In this document: one piece after another, positions 1 to 5,981 of the stretch
How positions within the stretch are numbered: the first letter of the stretch is position 1
Layout of the letters: each line of letters starts with the position of its first letter
DNA from: Clostridia bacterium
Lineage (GTDB): Bacteria > Bacillota_A > Clostridia > Christensenellales > Aristaeellaceae
Assembly (NCBI GenBank): GCA_017481065.1
Contig: JAFUPT010000021.1
Coordinates: forward strand, 1 to 10,893
Length of the DNA stretch: 10,893 bases
Reading direction: 5' to 3'
Position numbers and translations under genes: made by a program
Notes under the pieces: model-generated
Told to the model about the DNA's origin: nothing
Database searches by the model: none
What the model saw: only the letters and a program-made list of their open reading frames with translations

Positions 1-213
1 ATTGTACTTACCATTGATCTTGATCTCGTTGATCATGGTTTCGAACTCGCGCAGGGTCAGCATATCGCGATAGATGTTCAGGAACTGCTCGGTGGTGAAG
101 TTGCCGAGCTCATCCTTCACGGTCTTCTGATACTGGTTGCAGGGGATGTCTTCGAAATGGATATAACCAGGCGCGCGCGCCACGTTCGGATCGACGAACA
201 ACTGCTTGGACAT
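1..213 (-). CDS. 2-oxo acid dehydrogenase E1 component (thiamine-diphosphate dependent), N-terminal part
   Basis: Only the first 71 codons are in the window; the gene continues past base 1. The start ATG (213-211) follows AAAGGAG with a 9-base gap. The segment from about residue 41 (TTEQFLNIYRDMLTLREFE) matches the opening helix of E1-alpha proteins, where a 'Y..M...R.FE' pattern precedes the thiamine-diphosphate fold. E1 decarboxylates a 2-oxo acid and passes the acyl group to the lipoyl arm of E2. The gene lies 75 bases downstream of the E2 gene on the same strand, which supports the assignment independently. In Clostridia this E1 type is often one alpha-beta fusion chain; that cannot be checked here. 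The substrate (pyruvate, branched-chain 2-oxo acid or acetoin) cannot be told from this fragment. Family assignment is fairly sure; specificity is open. Confidence 0.75.
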   Translation of the reverse strand, partial: MSKQLFVDPNVARAPGYIHFEDIPCNQYQKTVKDELGNFTTEQFLNIYRDMLTLREFETMINEIKINGKYN

Positions 214-252
214 GTGAATGCACTCCTTTATTTTTCGTTGTTATCGGTTTGG

Positions 253-274
253 CCGCCGGGGGTATCCCCGGCGG
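253..274 (-). other. Intercistronic GC-rich hairpin between E2 and E1
   Basis: A perfect 9-base-pair stem, all G and C, closes a four-base loop. It sits between the E2 stop codon (289-291) and the E1 ribosome binding site. On the minus strand no U-run follows it, so it does not look like an intrinsic terminator. It may stabilise the upstream message or adjust the E2 to E1 ratio; that role is inference. Confidence 0.6.
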
Positions 275-774
275 ATAGTATCTGCTGCTTAGCCCTTTGC
301 CAGAAGCAGGTTGTAGTTCTCCAGATTCTTCTTCAGATCAACCAGGAACTTGGAGGCGGGGGTGCCGTCCAGTGCGCGGTGATCGTAGGTCAGGGAGAGG
401 CCCATGCTGGGATATACCTTGATCTCGCCGTTTGCCATCTTGAAGGCGTCCTTCATGGCGCAAACGCCCAGGATGCCGGTCTGCGGCGGGTTGATCACGG
501 GAGTGAAGCTCTCGATGCCCATGCTGCCCAGGTTGGAAACGGTGAAGGAAGCGCCGCGCAGGTAGTCGGGCTTGATCTTGCCTTCCTTGCATTCCTTGGC
601 CAGCTTCTTCACGGTATCGCTGATTTCCTTCAGGCTCATCTTATCGGCGTTGAAGATGGTGGGAACCATCAGGCCGCGGTCGGTATCCACCGCCACGCCC
701 AGGTGCACGCCGCGGAAGTACTTCATGGTCTTGCCATCATCAATCAGGTGTGCGTTGAGGGCCTTATGCTCGGG

Positions 775-777
775 CTA
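775..777 (-). other. In-frame amber codon inside the E2 catalytic domain
   Basis: On the minus strand the reading runs VSRTLA-TAG-PEHKALNAHL. Upstream and downstream stretches are in the same frame and both match the E2 acyltransferase fold, so this is a single-codon interruption rather than a frameshift. One base change would restore CAG (Gln), AAG (Lys) or GAG (Glu). Confidence 0.9.
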
Positions 778-1311
778 TGCCAGGGTGCGGGATACAACGT
801 ACAGGATGATATCGTTGATGGAGATCTTGTCCATGCCGAAGACCTCGCCCTTGGCCTTGTACAGGGCGCGGGCAGCCTTGATTTCGGTGGCGTCGTAGCT
901 GATGTTGTGGGTGAGCTGCGCCATGGAGGACAGGGAAGCGATCATGTTCTTGGCGATGGCCTTGCGCATGTTGGTCATGGGCTCGGTGTAGCTGTCATCG
1001 CAGGGAACGCCCAGCTCTACAACTGCGGGTGCGGCGGCGGGAGCCGGGGCAGCTGCTGCCGGTGCGGCTTCAACAGCGGGTGCGGCGGCCTGTACGGCTG
1101 CTGCTGCGCCGATGATCTTGCCGGCGTCGATCAGGGCCTGCACATCGCGCTCGATCACGCGGCCTTCGGGGCCGGTGGGAACAACCTGGCTGAGGTCTGC
1201 CTTGCTCTTTTCAGCCAGCACGCGGGCGCGGGGGCTGATCTTGAGGTCTGCAACGGATACGGTTGCGGCGGGAGCTGCTGCTGCGGCAGCTGCCAGGGCT
1301 TCCAGATCGGG

Positions 1312-2301
1312 ATTGCCGTCCTCGGTGGGGCGGAACTGCTCGAAATCATCGCCGGGGTTGCCGATTACGCATACGTTGAACAGGCAGGGTACATCGTCGC
1401 CTTCCTCGAAGAAGTTGGCCAGCAGGGTGCCTGCTACGGTTGCAGTCTCTTCGAAAGCAGCCTTATCGGTTTCGTAGGTGAAGAGCACATCGCCGATTTC
1501 TACCTTGTCGCCGGGCTTCTTCACGAACTCGTTGATGATGCAGCTCTCCACGGTGTTGCCCTGGCGGGGCAGGATCACCGGAACTGCGTTGCCCTTCCAT
1601 GCGCGCACGGGTGCGGCTGCGGGGGCAGCTGCCGGAGCGGCTTCAACAACAGCTGCGCTGAGGTCGGGGTTGCCATCCTCGGTGGGACGGAACTGCTCGA
1701 AATCATCGCCGGGGTTGCCGATTACGCATACATTGAACAGGCAGGGTACGTCGTCGCCTTCCTCGAAGAAGTTGGCCAGCAGGGTGCCTGCCACGGTGGC
1801 GGTCTCCTCGAAGGCGGCCTTATCGGTTTCGTAGGTGAAGAGCACATCGCCCACTGCAACAGCGTCGCCGGGCTTCTTTACGAACTCGTTGATCACGCAG
1901 CTCTCCACGGTGTTGCCCTGGCGGGGCATGATCACCGGAACAGCGTTGCCCTTCCATGCCTTCGGAGCAGCGGCGGGAGCTGCTGCAGCGGCAGGCGCGG
2001 CTGCGGGTGCGGCGGCCGGCTCAGGATTGCCATCCTCGGTGGGACGGAACTGCTCAAAGTCCTCGCCCGGGTTGCCGATTACGCACACGTTCAGCAGGCA
2101 GGGTACGTCGTCGCCTTCCTCAAAGAAATTGGCCAGCAGGGTACCTGCCACGGTGGCAGTCTCCTCAAAGGCGGCCTTATCGGTTTCATAGGTGAAAAGT
2201 ACATCGCCCACTGCAACAGCGTCGCCGGGCTTCTTTACGAACTCGTTGATGACACAGCTTTCGACGGTATTACCCTGTCGAGGCATGATGACTGGTACGG
2301 C
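1312..2301 (-). repeat. Three tandem lipoyl-domain repeats within E2, period 357 bases
   Basis: The three lipoyl-coding units begin at 2301, 1944 and 1587, exactly 357 bases (119 codons) apart, linkers included. Units 1 and 2 differ at two residues over about 92; units 2 and 3 differ at about five. Unit 2 is a mosaic: its N-terminal half agrees with unit 1 (IMPRQ, CVINE, GDAVAVGD) and its C-terminal half with unit 3 (PCLFN, NPGDDF). This suggests recent duplication or gene conversion. Each unit has three cysteines (ESC, VPC and NVC). Confidence 0.9.
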
Positions 2302-2373
2302 CATAGTGCTTGCATCCTCCCGTTTCATAATATACTTGAGATTGGTCATACTTGAGGCATATTACCTGTATAT

Positions 2374-2402
2374 ATTGTATCAGTCTGCAAAGGAATAATC
2401 AA
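2374..2402 (-). promoter_or_regulatory. Sigma-A promoter for the E2-E1 operon
   Basis: On the minus strand, TTGATT (2402-2397) and TACAAT (2379-2374) are separated by exactly 17 bases. Transcription would begin near 2367, giving a leader of about 60 bases before the ATG at 2304. That also argues against the ATG at 2349 as the start. Confidence 0.75.
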
Positions 2403-2427
2403 TCATTCAACACTATATTTATCAATC

Positions 2428-2447
2428 CTTAACATTGCTTAACATTG
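2428..2447. repeat. Perfect tandem 10-base repeat upstream of the E2 promoter
   Basis: CTTAACATTG occurs twice head to tail, ending about 26 bases upstream of the -35 box of the E2 promoter. A 10-base period puts both copies on the same face of the helix, as for an activator site. No known regulator is recognised; the function is inferred from position alone. Confidence 0.5.
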
Positions 2448-2470
2448 CATTTTTCCTGCTCCCACGCATG

Positions 2471-2500
2471 AAAAAGGAGCCGCGCGCCATGCGCAGCTCC
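2471..2500 (-). terminator. Intrinsic terminator of the sigma/anti-sigma operon
   Basis: On the minus strand, GGAGCTGCGC pairs with GCGCGGCTCC (one T-G wobble) around a five-base loop, followed directly by TTTTT. It begins 8 bases after the stop codon of the membrane-protein gene and separates that operon from the E2 promoter. Confidence 0.85.
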
Positions 2501-2507
2501 CCCGCTT

Positions 2508-3503
2508 TCATTCAATATAATCCACTTCCGTCTCCGCTGGAACGGCAAATAGATATGCGCCCTCGATCACCGCATTCTGCTCCGTCAGCTCCACCGCTAT
2601 TTCTTCCGCTTCCGGCCCCGCAGCTTTTTCGCCCAGGGAAACCGTAATGCCTTCAATCAGGTTCCATTCTTCTATATATTCCGCGTCCAGCCCCATCTCC
2701 TCCTGCAGGCACAGCGCGATCGGCTGCGCCCAGAGCGCCTCGTCCTCACCGTATTTCATGGGAATATCCAGCAATTCTCCAGCCGTGCGGTACAGCACGC
2801 CCGCATAAACCCCCGTCCCCTTTTCCTCACAGTATCGGGTATAGGCTTCCGTCAGGTAGTTTTCGAGCGCATCGTTCCATATCCTTTCGGATACGGCTTC
2901 AATATTGTATTCCACGTCCGGCTGCATGCTCAGGCAGGCCACGACGTAGTTTGTGAGCCTGTTTTCCTCGATATAATCCAGGTCGAAGCCCAGATATCCC
3001 TTGAGGACATCGATGATGGGCTGAATCCAGTTTTCCGTCTCCTCCCCATATTCCCCGGGAATCGCCTGAAGACTATTCAACGCATGCACATCCACCCACT
3101 GGCTTTCCATTTCAATTCCATTGAACTCGCAGTAATCCCTGTATGCCATATTCAGAAGCGTCTGCAATGCATCCGCTTCCGCCGGGTCCACATGCATGAA
3201 GTCCGGCTCTTCCCTTTCGCTTTCCTCGGCAGAAACCAGCTCCGCTTCCTCGCTGGGAACCAGCGCCGTCTCCCCGGCGGAGAGCACCACGTTGTCCTCC
3301 TTCGGCGTATACATTTCATTTGCCGCCAGACCTGCCACGCCAAATACCAGCGCCAATACCGCTGCGATGGACAGCAGGCTCATAATCTTATGCCTCTTTT
3401 TCATTTCTCTTTCTCCCCTCTCGAAGGCGTCCTCGATACCCGCCTGCAAATCCGCAGTCACGGGGATAAATGCCCTCTTCAAGTCGGTATAATCGGTCTT
3501 CAT
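2508..3503 (-). CDS. Single-pass membrane protein, probable anti-sigma factor with a duplicated outer domain
   Basis: The product has 331 residues: a charged cytoplasmic N-terminus (1-39), one membrane segment (about 41-62, SLLSIAAVLALVFGVAGLAA) and a long acidic outer part. The start ATG overlaps the sigma-gene stop by 4 bases (ATGA), which implies translational coupling. A membrane protein in this position is the usual place for an anti-sigma factor that holds the sigma factor until a signal arrives. The outer part holds two related units, about 117-192 and 217-291. They share AYxxYCE, a P-x-x-YGE-x-x-x-W-x-QPI core and G-x-D-x-x-YIEE-x-x-L, spaced about 100 residues apart. I see no zinc-binding HxxxCxxC motif of the classical anti-sigma domain. 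I do not recognise the outer domain; the anti-sigma role rests on context and topology. Confidence 0.65.
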   Translation of the reverse strand: MKTDYTDLKRAFIPVTADLQAGIEDAFERGEREMKKRHKIMSLLSIAAVLALVFGVAGLAANEMYTPKEDNVVLSAGETALVPSEEAELVSAEESEREEPDFMHVDPAEADALQTLLNMAYRDYCEFNGIEMESQWVDVHALNSLQAIPGEYGEETENWIQPIIDVLKGYLGFDLDYIEENRLTNYVVACLSMQPDVEYNIEAVSERIWNDALENYLTEAYTRYCEEKGTGVYAGVLYRTAGELLDIPMKYGEDEALWAQPIALCLQEEMGLDAEYIEEWNLIEGITVSLGEKAAGPEAEEIAVELTEQNAVIEGAYLFAVPAETEVDYIE

Positions 3504-3973
3504 TTCGCTTCACCTCCGTCCAGCAGCTGCCGCAGGGCAAGGCGCGCCCGGTGCAGCCGGGAATTCACCTGCGTCTTCGGCATGCCCAGCATTTCCGAAA
3601 CATCCGCGATGGGATAGCCCTCCATGTGGTGCAGCAGCAGCGGCATGCGGTACTTTTCCGGCAGCTTTTTCAGTGCTTCGCGCAGGTGCAGATCCTCGCA
3701 CAGCCGCTCTGTGGATGGAATTTCCTCCCTCAGTTCCGCCGCTTCCCTGCCCCGCTTCCTGAGCACATCCTTGCATTCGTTGATCAGTATCCGTATCAGC
3801 CATGTTTCAAAATATGCCGTCTCCCGCAGGCCGCCCTTTTTCAGCCAGCCCCGGAATACCGCCTCCTGCACTGCGTCCGCGCTGTCGGCATAGCGCCAGA
3901 GCATGCCCTGGGCGATGCGAAAGAGCCGGCCCTCCATCGCCCGCACGCGCCGCACATATTCGTTGTCGCTCAT
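3500..3973 (-). CDS. ECF-type RNA polymerase sigma factor (sigma-70 family)
   Basis: This small alternative sigma factor of 157 residues is a normal length for the ECF group. Region 2 spans about residues 7-75: ADAVQEAVFRGWL is the core-binding 2.2 helix and FETWLIRILINECKDVLR the 2.3-2.4 part that melts and reads the -10 element. Region 4 (about 98-152) has LPEKYRMPLLLHHMEGYPIA followed by the helix-turn-helix VSEMLGMPKTQVNSRLHRAR that reads the -35 element. I chose ATG 3973 because GGAGG (3983-3979) sits 5 bases before it. The frame stays open back to 4057, but that extension has no ribosome binding site. The downstream gene overlaps by 4 bases and encodes the likely membrane anti-sigma partner. 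The regulon is unknown. Confidence 0.88.
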   Translation of the reverse strand: MSDNEYVRRVRAMEGRLFRIAQGMLWRYADSADAVQEAVFRGWLKKGGLRETAYFETWLIRILINECKDVLRKRGREAAELREEIPSTERLCEDLHLREALKKLPEKYRMPLLLHHMEGYPIADVSEMLGMPKTQVNSRLHRARLALRQLLDGGEAK

Positions 3974-3991
3974 GAAAACCTCCGGGTATCC

Positions 3992-4013
3992 GTTGTACAA
4001 CTCTGTTATAACA
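3992..4013 (-). promoter_or_regulatory. Candidate extended -10 promoter and palindromes before the sigma gene
   Basis: On the minus strand TGTTATAAC (4013-4005) fits an extended -10 element (TGnTATAAC), but no good -35 is found 17 bases upstream. Two perfect palindromes lie here: GTTATAAC (4005-4012) and GTTGTACAAC (3992-4001), ending about 18 bases before the sigma start. They could bind a repressor or be chance. A typical ECF autoregulated promoter (AAC / CGT boxes) was not convincingly found. Confidence 0.35.
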
Positions 4014-4126
4014 CCCATTAGACGGCGCCGGAAGCGCAAATCATTCTTCCATTGCAAAATTTAACATTTTTCTTCCCTTCTTCATCTGCCCGGCAAAAAC
4101 AATATTAAAAAAGCGTGCATCCTGCC

Positions 4127-4155
4127 TTGCCTTTTTGCACAAAAACGGTTATAAT
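4127..4155 (+). promoter_or_regulatory. Sigma-A promoter for the Nudix gene
   Basis: TTGCCT (4127-4132) and a perfect TATAAT (4150-4155) are separated by 17 bases. Transcription would start near 4162, about 25 bases before the first usable start codon. The promoter faces away from the sigma operon. Confidence 0.8.
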
Positions 4156-4186
4156 GAAATATCATCTACGAAACTGAAGGGATTGG

Positions 4187-4642
4187 TTGCACTTGTCCGC
4201 ACGAAATTCCGCAAAGGCCATCGTCATCAACAATGGAAAGCTGCTGGTAAACCGCTGTGAATCCCGCTTTGGCGAGTATTACACCCTGCCCGGCGGCGGC
4301 CAGAAGGCCGGTGAAATGCTCACCGAAACCGTGCGCCGCGAGCTGCTCGAGGAAACCGGCTATTCCGTAACCCCCATCCGCCTCTCCGGCATCTACGAGC
4401 GCATCTCCAACGGTCGTGACGAAGGGCTTTGCCACAAGATCTACTTCATCTTCCTCTGCCGCCTCAACAGCGGCGACCGGGAAATCCCCTCGGAAATTGA
4501 TCGCTTCCAGATTGATTCCATCTGGATTCCCCTGCGGGAGGTTGCCGGCCGCAACCTCTTCCCCCGGGCCATCCGGGATAACATCCGCAGCCTCACCGGC
4601 TACGGCGAAACCATCTTCATCGGCTCGGAGAAGGAGAGATAA
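4187..4642 (+). CDS. Nudix hydrolase family protein
   Basis: Nudix enzymes hydrolyse nucleoside diphosphates linked to another group, such as oxidised nucleotides, nucleotide sugars or ADP-ribose. The 151-residue product has a complete Nudix box at residues 37-59: G37, E43, then RELLEETGY (51-59), matching G-x5-E-x7-REU-x-EE-x-GU. The metal-binding glutamates E52, E55 and E56 are present. The length is normal for a single-domain Nudix protein, and the substrate cannot be predicted. There is no ATG start. TTG at 4187 follows GAAGGGA with a short gap; an alternative TTG at 4193 would remove two residues. The gene has its own promoter and terminator and so appears to be a single-gene unit, divergent from the sigma operon. 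Confidence 0.88.
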   Translation: MHLSARNSAKAIVINNGKLLVNRCESRFGEYYTLPGGGQKAGEMLTETVRRELLEETGYSVTPIRLSGIYERISNGRDEGLCHKIYFIFLCRLNSGDREIPSEIDRFQIDSIWIPLREVAGRNLFPRAIRDNIRSLTGYGETIFIGSEKER

Positions 4643-4689
4643 CTCCCAAAATTCTTCTCCTTGGAGAGAATGATTCGTTCCCATGATCA

Positions 4690-4721
4690 AAAAAACAGGA
4701 TGCAGCCGCATCCTGTTTTTT
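4690..4721 (+). terminator. Intrinsic terminator of the Nudix gene
   Basis: A 14-base-pair stem (4690-4703 with 4708-4721) has a 4-base AGCC loop; its 3' arm ends in six T. The A-run on the 5' arm would let it act in both directions, but no minus-strand gene approaches from the right. Confidence 0.9.
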
Positions 4722-4787
4722 GTGTCCTCTCTTTGCCCCGATGCATAATCTGCCAATGAAACCTTACATGCAAAGGAGCGATTCCAT

Positions 4788-5327
4788 ATGCCCCATTACG
4801 CACATCTCAACAGCAACGATTCCATGCTGCAGCGCAGCACGCCCGCTCAGCCCGATGAAGGCCCGGTAGAGCTCCCCACCCCCGCGCTCCCCGATGAAAC
4901 TCCGGCGCAGCCGGATGAGGGTCCCGTGGAGCTCCCCACGCCCAGCCTGCCCAGCCAGCCTGTCCGTCCCACCATCCCCACCGTGCCCGTGCAGCGCTGC
5001 CCGGCGGGCTACCAGGAGGGCGTGGTCGAAACCGGTCAGACCTTTACCGACCTGCTCCTGCTCTACAACGTATCCTACAATGCCATGCGCAGCGTGAACC
5101 CCGGCCTCTCCACCACCCAGCCCATCCCCGGCACCCGCTACTGCGCGCCGCCCTCCGGCAGCCGCCGGGTCTGTCCCATCAACACCCGCAGCTATGTTAT
5201 GGAGCAGAATGAAACCCTCACCTCCCTCACCCTCCGCTTCGGTGTCACCGCAGCAGCCCTCCTGCAAGCCAACCCCAGCCTCGCCCCCGGGGATTTCCTG
5301 CCCGGACGGGTGATCTGCCTGCCGTAA
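4788..5327 (+). CDS. Double LysM domain protein with a proline-rich N-terminus
   Basis: LysM domains bind N-acetylglucosamine-containing glycans such as peptidoglycan. In this 179-residue product LysM1 spans about residues 75-119 and LysM2 about 135-177; each shows the T-L-xx-L ... Y/FxVs-xxA-xxx-xNP core. Each domain is bracketed by cysteines exactly 48 residues apart (C71-C119 and C129-C177), with CP before and a Pro shortly after, suggesting one disulfide per domain. The N-terminal 65 residues are rich in Pro, Glu and Asp and hold a perfect 15-residue repeat (18-32 and 38-52). There is no signal peptide, membrane segment or catalytic domain, so it may act on forespores or the spore coat, as some LysM proteins of spore formers do; this is inference. 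ATG 4788 follows AAAGGAG by 9 bases. No convincing promoter was found. Confidence 0.85.
   Translation: MPHYAHLNSNDSMLQRSTPAQPDEGPVELPTPALPDETPAQPDEGPVELPTPSLPSQPVRPTIPTVPVQRCPAGYQEGVVETGQTFTDLLLLYNVSYNAMRSVNPGLSTTQPIPGTRYCAPPSGSRRVCPINTRSYVMEQNETLTSLTLRFGVTAAALLQANPSLAPGDFLPGRVICLP
4839..4943 (+). repeat. In-frame repeat coding TPAQPDEGPVELPTP twice
   Basis: Bases 4839-4883 and 4899-4943 encode the same 15 residues, 60 bases apart. The third-position bases differ at several codons, so the duplication is not very recent or the peptide sequence is under selection. It lies in the proline-rich spacer before the LysM domains. Confidence 0.85.
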
Positions 5328-5342
5328 GCAGAGCGCAAAACA

Positions 5343-5371
5343 GGGGACGGTTCATCCGTCCCCACCTTTTT
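5343..5371 (+). terminator. Intrinsic terminator of the LysM gene
   Basis: GGGGACGG (5343-5350) pairs with CCGTCCCC (5356-5363) around TTCAT, followed after three bases by five T. It lies 15 bases after the LysM stop codon and just ahead of the flavodoxin promoter. Confidence 0.85.
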
Positions 5372-5392
5372 AAAAAAATTTTCCATTCCCCC

Positions 5393-5421
5393 TTGACAAG
5401 CATGGAAACTTCTGCTAATAT
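5393..5421 (+). promoter_or_regulatory. Sigma-A promoter for flavodoxin
   Basis: A perfect TTGACA (5393-5398), a 17-base spacer and TAATAT (5416-5421) form a strong promoter. Transcription would start near 5428, directly at the first inverted repeat of the operator pair, leaving a leader of about 98 bases. Confidence 0.85.
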
Positions 5422-5428
5422 ATCACCA

Positions 5429-5444
5429 GTTAGTTTAATCTAAC
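5429..5444. promoter_or_regulatory. Operator-like inverted repeat 1 (GTTAG-N6-CTAAC)
   Basis: GTTAGTTTAATCTAAC is an inverted repeat with 5-base arms and a TTAA centre; only one base pair breaks the symmetry. It covers the predicted transcription start of the flavodoxin promoter, where a bound protein would block RNA polymerase. Its TTAG...CTAA core recalls sites of DtxR/IdeR-type metal regulators, though the fit to that longer consensus is partial. Confidence 0.65.
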
Positions 5445-5471
5445 TCACCCACCTTTTATTTTTTCACCAAA

Positions 5472-5489
5472 GGTTAGAATATCCTAACC
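5472..5489. promoter_or_regulatory. Operator-like inverted repeat 2 (GGTTAG-N6-CTAACC)
   Basis: GGTTAGAATATCCTAACC has 6-base arms and an ATAT centre with one asymmetric pair. It has the same design as the site 44 bases upstream (centre to centre), in the flavodoxin leader 22 bases before the ribosome binding site. Two matching sites argue for a real operator pair with cooperative repression. Confidence 0.65.
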
Positions 5490-5525
5490 ATCATTCATTC
5501 TCATCATTCTCAGGAGGTACACACA

Positions 5526-5933
5526 ATGGGTAAGGTAGCAGTTGTTTACTGGAGTGGAACGGGCAATACCGAAAAGATGGCGGAAGCCGTGGCGTCTGCC
5601 TGCGGCGGCGAGCTGTTCACCGCATCTGATTTCAGCGCGGACAAGGTTTCCGAATATGATGCCATCGCCTTCGGCTGTCCCTCCATGGGCGCAGAAGAGC
5701 TGGAAGACAGCGAATTCGAGCCCATGTTCTCCGCGTGTAAGCCTGCGCTCCAGGGCAAGCGCATCGCCCTCTTCGGCTCCTATGGCTGGGGCGACGGCGA
5801 ATGGATGCGCAACTGGGAAGAGGATTGCCGCGCTGCCGGTGCAAACCTCGCCTGCGATTTCGTAATCTGCCAGGAAGAACCCGATGATGATGCCATCGCT
5901 GCATGCAAGGATTTGGGTCAGTCCCTGCTGTAA
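5526..5933 (+). CDS. Flavodoxin, short-chain, FMN-binding
   Basis: Flavodoxins are soluble one-electron carriers that can replace ferredoxin, typically when iron is scarce. The 135-residue product closely follows the clostridial short-chain pattern: the FMN-phosphate loop SGTGNT (10-15), the 50s loop GCPSMGAEELED (50-61) with Met54, and the 90s loop GSYGWGDGEWM (84-94) with Trp88. In the Clostridium beijerinckii protein the equivalent Met and Trp sandwich the flavin ring. Start ATG 5526 lies 7 bases after AGGAGGT. The gene stands alone between two hairpin terminators, with a near-consensus promoter followed by two operator-like inverted repeats, so tight repression and strong induction are likely. 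Iron as the signal is an inference from the known role of flavodoxins. Confidence 0.95.
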   Translation: MGKVAVVYWSGTGNTEKMAEAVASACGGELFTASDFSADKVSEYDAIAFGCPSMGAEELEDSEFEPMFSACKPALQGKRIALFGSYGWGDGEWMRNWEEDCRAAGANLACDFVICQEEPDDDAIAACKDLGQSLL

Positions 5934-5981
5934 GCATCGCATACAAGTCATTTCCCTAAGTCTCTCTTTTCTCTCAACAAA

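Larger units (their letters stand above)
289..2304 (-). pseudogene. Dihydrolipoamide acyltransferase (E2) with three lipoyl domains, interrupted by an in-frame TAG
   Basis: E2 is the core of 2-oxo acid dehydrogenase complexes and moves acyl groups from lipoyl-lysine to CoA. The frame has 671 codons plus stop. Three lipoyl domains lie at about residues 2-93, 121-212 and 240-331, each with an ETDKA motif (lipoyl-lysines K43, K162, K281), joined by Ala/Pro linkers. A peripheral-subunit-binding domain follows (about 357-392, ISPRARVLAEK) and then the acyltransferase domain (from about 441) with the active-site DHRALDG (His642). Codon 510 is TAG (777-775), and the same frame continues with well-conserved sequence on both sides. 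Read as a stop it yields a 509-residue protein lacking most of the catalytic domain. The remainder reopens at ATG 726 (145 residues) without an obvious ribosome binding site. I chose the start at 2304, preceded by GGGAGG; earlier ATGs at 2349 and 2328 lack one. It may be a nonsense mutation or a sequence error. Confidence 0.85.

Noticed and set aside
253..274. Intrinsic terminator between E2 and E1
   Set aside because: No run of U follows the stem on the minus strand, and E1 has no separate promoter between the hairpin and its start codon.
775..777. Pyrrolysine or genetic-code reassignment at the E2 TAG
   Set aside because: Known pyrrolysine use is mainly in methylamine methyltransferases, and no supporting tRNA or synthetase gene is in the window. 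All other stop codons seen are TAA or TGA, so reassignment of TAG cannot be formally excluded from this window alone.
157..2355. A 732-codon open frame on the plus strand opposite E2
   Set aside because: It is the antisense of the repetitive, GC-rich E2 gene. It has no ribosome binding site, a low-complexity Gly/Cys/Leu composition and no recognisable domain; the minus strand carries clear lipoyl and acyltransferase motifs.
2508..3503. Classical zinc-binding anti-sigma domain in the membrane protein
   Set aside because: The N-terminal cytoplasmic part has no HxxxCxxC motif; the anti-sigma call rests on gene overlap and topology instead.
4166..4756. A 196-codon open frame on the minus strand over the Nudix gene
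   Set aside because: It runs through the Nudix terminator and the Nudix promoter; the plus strand has a complete Nudix box.
4722..4787. A sporulation-type promoter for the LysM gene (TGCATAA at 4742-4748)
   Set aside because: The -35-like TGCATAA has no properly spaced CATA-type -10, so no promoter could be called.
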